Part shown: one piece after another, positions 5,750 through 8,258 of the stretch | How the letters are laid out: each line of letters opens with the position of its first letter | Numbering within the stretch: the first letter of the stretch is position 1 | Origin: Candidatus Arcticimaribacter sp. | GTDB lineage: Bacteria > Bacteroidota > Bacteroidia > Flavobacteriales > Flavobacteriaceae | Direction of reading: 5' to 3' | NCBI GenBank assembly: GCA_011526335.1 | Contig: WTJB01000121.1 | Coordinates: 1 to 8,258 of the forward strand | Length of the DNA: 8,258 nucleotides | Program-made: the position numbers and the translations under genes | The notes under the pieces: model-generated | The model's input: only the letters and a program-made list of their open reading frames with translations | Told to the model about the DNA's origin: nothing | The model's database searches: none

Positions 5750-5785
5750 CCTATAGAGTAATCACTTACTTATTTCTAATTACCT

Positions 5786-6490
5786 ATGATTGACATTAAA
5801 GAATTGCACAAATCTTATAAAATGGGGAACTCCACACTCCATGTTTTAAAAGGATTAAACATACGTGTAGAAGAGGGCGAACTCGTGGCCATTATGGGGT
5901 CATCGGGTTCCGGAAAATCAACTTTATTGAACATCATAGGGATGTTAGACCTATTGGATGAAGGTTCCTATGAGTTGGATGGGGTGATGATCAAAGATTT
6001 GGATGAGACCAAAGCCGCCAAATACCGCAATAAATTCTTAGGATTTATCTTTCAGTCCTTTAACCTGATCAATTATAAAACAGCCTTAGAAAACGTATCC
6101 CTTCCGTTGTATTATCAAGGGCAAGGCCGTAAAGAGCGTCAAGAAAAGGCCTTAAGGTATTTGTCCAGTGTAGGTTTAGCCGACTGGGCAACCCACTTAC
6201 CCAGTGAATTGTCTGGAGGGCAAAAGCAAAGGGTAGCTATTGCGCGTGCAATGGCATCCGAACCCAAATTGCTATTGGCAGACGAACCCACAGGAGCGTT
6301 GGATACACAAACCTCCTATGAGGTGATGGATTTGATCCAAAAAATCAATCAGGAAGGAAAAACCATCTTGGTCGTTACCCACGAAGAAGACATCGCACAA
6401 ATGTGTAAGCGCATCATTCGTCTAAAAGATGGTGTTATTGTAGAAGACACGCAAGTAGATCAAATTTTAGCAGCGCAATATGTTCAATAG
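5786..6490 (+). CDS. ABC transporter ATP-binding protein, MacB/LolD type
   Basis: This is the cytoplasmic ATPase of a type VII (MacB/LolCDE/FtsE-like) ABC system, which uses ATP to drive movements of FtsX-fold permeases working on substrates in the periplasm or outer leaflet. At 234 residues it has family length. All catalytic parts are present: Walker A GSSGSGKST (38-46), Q-loop Q90 (FQSFNLI), signature LSGGQKQR (142-149), Walker B LLLADEP with Glu167 (162-168), D-loop GALD (170-173) and switch His199 (THE). The MacB/LolD-like traits are the GxLDxxxxG region after Walker A and the compact C-terminus. The ATG at 5786 follows a 77-base gap with an ECF-like promoter. The gene's last 11 bases overlap the first permease (ATGTTCAATAG). 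The substrate is unknown. Confidence 0.95.
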   Translation: MIDIKELHKSYKMGNSTLHVLKGLNIRVEEGELVAIMGSSGSGKSTLLNIIGMLDLLDEGSYELDGVMIKDLDETKAAKYRNKFLGFIFQSFNLINYKTALENVSLPLYYQGQGRKERQEKALRYLSSVGLADWATHLPSELSGGQKQRVAIARAMASEPKLLLADEPTGALDTQTSYEVMDLIQKINQEGKTILVVTHEEDIAQMCKRIIRLKDGVIVEDTQVDQILAAQYVQ

Positions 6491-7709
6491 AGATCGTTGG
6501 CAGGAAATATTTGAAACCATTCGTAAAAATAAATTACGAACCTTTTTATCGGGCTTTACGGTGGCCTTAGGTATTTTTATTTTTATTATCCTTTTCGGAT
6601 TTGGGAACGGTTTAAAGAACACCTTTAAAGAGTTTTTCTTAGACGATGCAACCAATACCATCTTTCTTTTCCCGGGGAGAACTTCAGAACCTTATCAAGG
6701 ATTTAAGGCCAATAGAAGAATAGAATTTGACAATTCTGATTTAGCCGACATCAAAGAAAATTTCCCTTTCTTTTTAGAATACATTACCCCGAGAATATCG
6801 CGTAGTGCAGTAGTCAAATACAAAAATGAATTCGACAACTACTCTACTCGGGGCGTAGGTCCTGCGCATCAATTTGCAGAGAAGACCATCATCATGAAAG
6901 GAAGGTATATCAATGCTTCTGATATTAAAAATAAAACCAAATATGCCGTAATCGGACGTTTGGTGGCGCGAGATTTATTCAAAAAAGAAGACCCAATAGG
7001 GAAGTTTATTGATATTGGTAATAGCGTATTTAAAGTAGTAGGTGTGTTCCAAGACGACGGAGGCGACAATGAAGAGCGCTTTATTTACATTCCTTACACC
7101 ACGCGGCAGTTGTTGGAAAAAAGCAATGATAAAATAGATCAGATCATACTGGCCTTTAAACCCCAATTAGGTCATGCGGGTTCTTTAGGATTTGAGAAAA
7201 AACTGCGTACTTTTTTAAAGCAAAAAAAATCCATTGCGCCCTCTGATGCTAACGGGATTTATATCCGTAATGTAGCGGACGATCTAAAGCGGAATCAAAG
7301 TTTTGCAAGTGTATTGCAAATCATCGTCACCTTTGTTGGTTTAGGAACGCTAATTGCCGGTATCATTGGCATTTCCAATATTATGGTTTTTGTGGTAAAA
7401 GAGCGAACCAAAGAGTTAGGTATTCGAAAAGCCTTAGGGGCCACGCCAAAATCTGTCATTCAGATGATTTTACAAGAATCCATCTTCATTACAACCCTTT
7501 CAGGATTTATTGGGATGCTCATTGGGGTCCTCATCCTAGACAATCTCGGCGAAACCTTAGAAGACTTTTTTATTAAAAATCCTTTCATTGACCTTTCTAC
7601 TGCTATTGGCTCTACACTAGTGTTGATCATTTTTGGTGCTATAGCAGGCTATATCCCTGCCAAACGTGCAGCAAGTATAAAACCCATTGTTGCTTTAAGA
7701 GATGAATAG
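6480..7709 (+). CDS. ABC transporter permease, MacB/FtsX family (first copy)
   Basis: This 409-residue MacB-type permease has an N-terminal cytoplasmic stretch (DRWQEIFETIRKNKLRT), a first helix at about 21-42, a large periplasmic MacB-like core domain (about 45-275) and a C-terminal FtsX domain with three helices (about 278-303, 328-353, 376-395). Between the second and third helices is the hallmark VKERTKELGIRKALGA (306-321), which contacts the ATPase, and the C-terminal PAKRAASIKPIVALR motif is intact. Such permeases act in mechanotransmission: export of peptides, lipids or drugs with a periplasmic adaptor, or lipoprotein release. It overlaps the ATPase gene by 11 bases and the second permease gene by 8 (ATGAATAG), so the three are translationally coupled. 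The substrate cannot be deduced; an adaptor or TolC gene downstream would favour efflux. Confidence 0.94.
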   Translation: MFNRDRWQEIFETIRKNKLRTFLSGFTVALGIFIFIILFGFGNGLKNTFKEFFLDDATNTIFLFPGRTSEPYQGFKANRRIEFDNSDLADIKENFPFFLEYITPRISRSAVVKYKNEFDNYSTRGVGPAHQFAEKTIIMKGRYINASDIKNKTKYAVIGRLVARDLFKKEDPIGKFIDIGNSVFKVVGVFQDDGGDNEERFIYIPYTTRQLLEKSNDKIDQIILAFKPQLGHAGSLGFEKKLRTFLKQKKSIAPSDANGIYIRNVADDLKRNQSFASVLQIIVTFVGLGTLIAGIIGISNIMVFVVKERTKELGIRKALGATPKSVIQMILQESIFITTLSGFIGMLIGVLILDNLGETLEDFFIKNPFIDLSTAIGSTLVLIIFGAIAGYIPAKRAASIKPIVALRDE

Positions 7710-8258
7710 TTTAAAAATCATATTTGACCGCGATACATGGCAAGAAATTTTCGGGTCTATCCGAAAAAATAAAGCCCGTACCATCATTACCGTTATTGGG
7801 GTATTGTGGGGAATTTTTATTTATATCGCCTTATCGGGTTCTGCTCAAGGGTTGAATAACGGTTTTGAGCGTGAATTTGAAAATGTAGCCATGAACTCCA
7901 TGTTTGTTTGGGCCCAAAGCACAAGCAAACCCTATGGCGGATTTAAAACAGGCCGTTCGCCCCAATTGAAGTTACAAGACGCGCAAACCCTATTAAATAA
8001 TGTCCCCGAAATACAATTTATCGCTCCGAGAAATGCCCGTGGCTTATTTGACGGCAACCCGCCCTCTGAGGTAGTAAGGGGGTCAAAATCTGGAAACTAC
8101 ACCATCTACGGCGACTTCCCCGAGTATACTAAAATTGCAACAAAAAAGATCTATGAGGGCGGAAGGTTCATCAACCAATCCGATATCGATCATGCAAGAA
8201 AGGTATGCGTAATTGGAGAGCGAACACAGACCGAGTTATTTGAAAAAGACGAAAACCC
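7702..8258 (+). CDS. ABC transporter permease, MacB/FtsX family (second copy, 3' truncated by window end)
   Basis: The ATG at 7702 overlaps the end of the first permease gene and the frame stays open to the window edge for 185 full codons. The N-terminus closely parallels the first copy: FDRDTWQEIFGSIRKNKART here against FNRDRWQEIFETIRKNKLRT there, then a helix (about 26-47, VIGVLWGIFIYIALSG), KPYGGFKTGR against EPYQGFKANR, and YEGGRFINQSDIDHARKVCVIGE against MKGRYINASDIKNKTKYAVIGR. It is therefore a tandem, diverged paralogue. The visible part covers the first helix and much of the periplasmic core; the FtsX domain should follow beyond the edge. The two permeases probably form a heterodimer driven by the upstream ATPase (inference). 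Confidence 0.92.
   Translation, partial: MNSLKIIFDRDTWQEIFGSIRKNKARTIITVIGVLWGIFIYIALSGSAQGLNNGFEREFENVAMNSMFVWAQSTSKPYGGFKTGRSPQLKLQDAQTLLNNVPEIQFIAPRNARGLFDGNPPSEVVRGSKSGNYTIYGDFPEYTKIATKKIYEGGRFINQSDIDHARKVCVIGERTQTELFEKDEN

Noticed and set aside
5709..5785. Terminator or small RNA between the CxxC gene and the ABC transporter
   Set aside because: I find no GC-rich inverted repeat with a T tract here; the only structure that stands out is the ECF-like promoter.

Overview
The window looks like a chromosomal segment of a marine- or soil-type member of the Flavobacteriaceae (Bacteroidota). The evidence is the TonB variant at the left end, the gene order ctaB – two subunit III genes – subunit IV-like – SCO – DUF420, promoter boxes matching the Bacteroidota housekeeping form TAnnTTTG, the lack of Shine-Dalgarno sequences (A-rich leaders instead), and moderately low GC. 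Every recognisable gene is on the + strand, and no stretch over 300 bases lacks a gene.

Region 1 (1-580): the 3' part of a TonB energy-transducer gene. It has a proline run, a strongly acidic spacer and a complete TonB C-terminal domain, and ends at a clear intrinsic terminator.

Region 2 (about 590-5708): a compact respiratory operon behind a TATCTTTG promoter box. It encodes heme O synthase (CtaB), two tandem cytochrome oxidase subunit III proteins, a subunit IV-like small membrane protein, a cysteine-free SCO-like protein, a canonical SCO copper chaperone, a DUF420 (CtaM/YozB-like) membrane protein, and a 71-residue secreted or membrane-anchored CxxC protein. Gaps run from a 16-base overlap to 40 bases. 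Together they supply heme for an aa3/caa3-type oxidase, its small subunits, and copper or assembly factors. The catalytic subunits I and II and heme A synthase are not in the window and must lie elsewhere.

Region 3 (5709-8258): a MacB/LolD-type ABC transporter operon, with an ATPase and two tandem FtsX/MacB-like permeases in overlapping frames; the second permease runs off the right end. The 77-base gap before it contains a good candidate for an extracytoplasmic-function (ECF) sigma promoter (TGTAAC, 16 bases, CGTC), which suggests it is regulated separately from the oxidase operon.

Most of this is ordinary flavobacterial core genome. The points most worth checking are the SCO-like protein that has lost all three copper ligands and sits next to the intact SCO, the differing key residues of the two subunit III paralogues and the roughly 110-residue insert in the second, the uncharacterised CSMC protein, and the ECF-type promoter. 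I see no CRISPR array, insertion sequence, tRNA, rRNA or phage gene.
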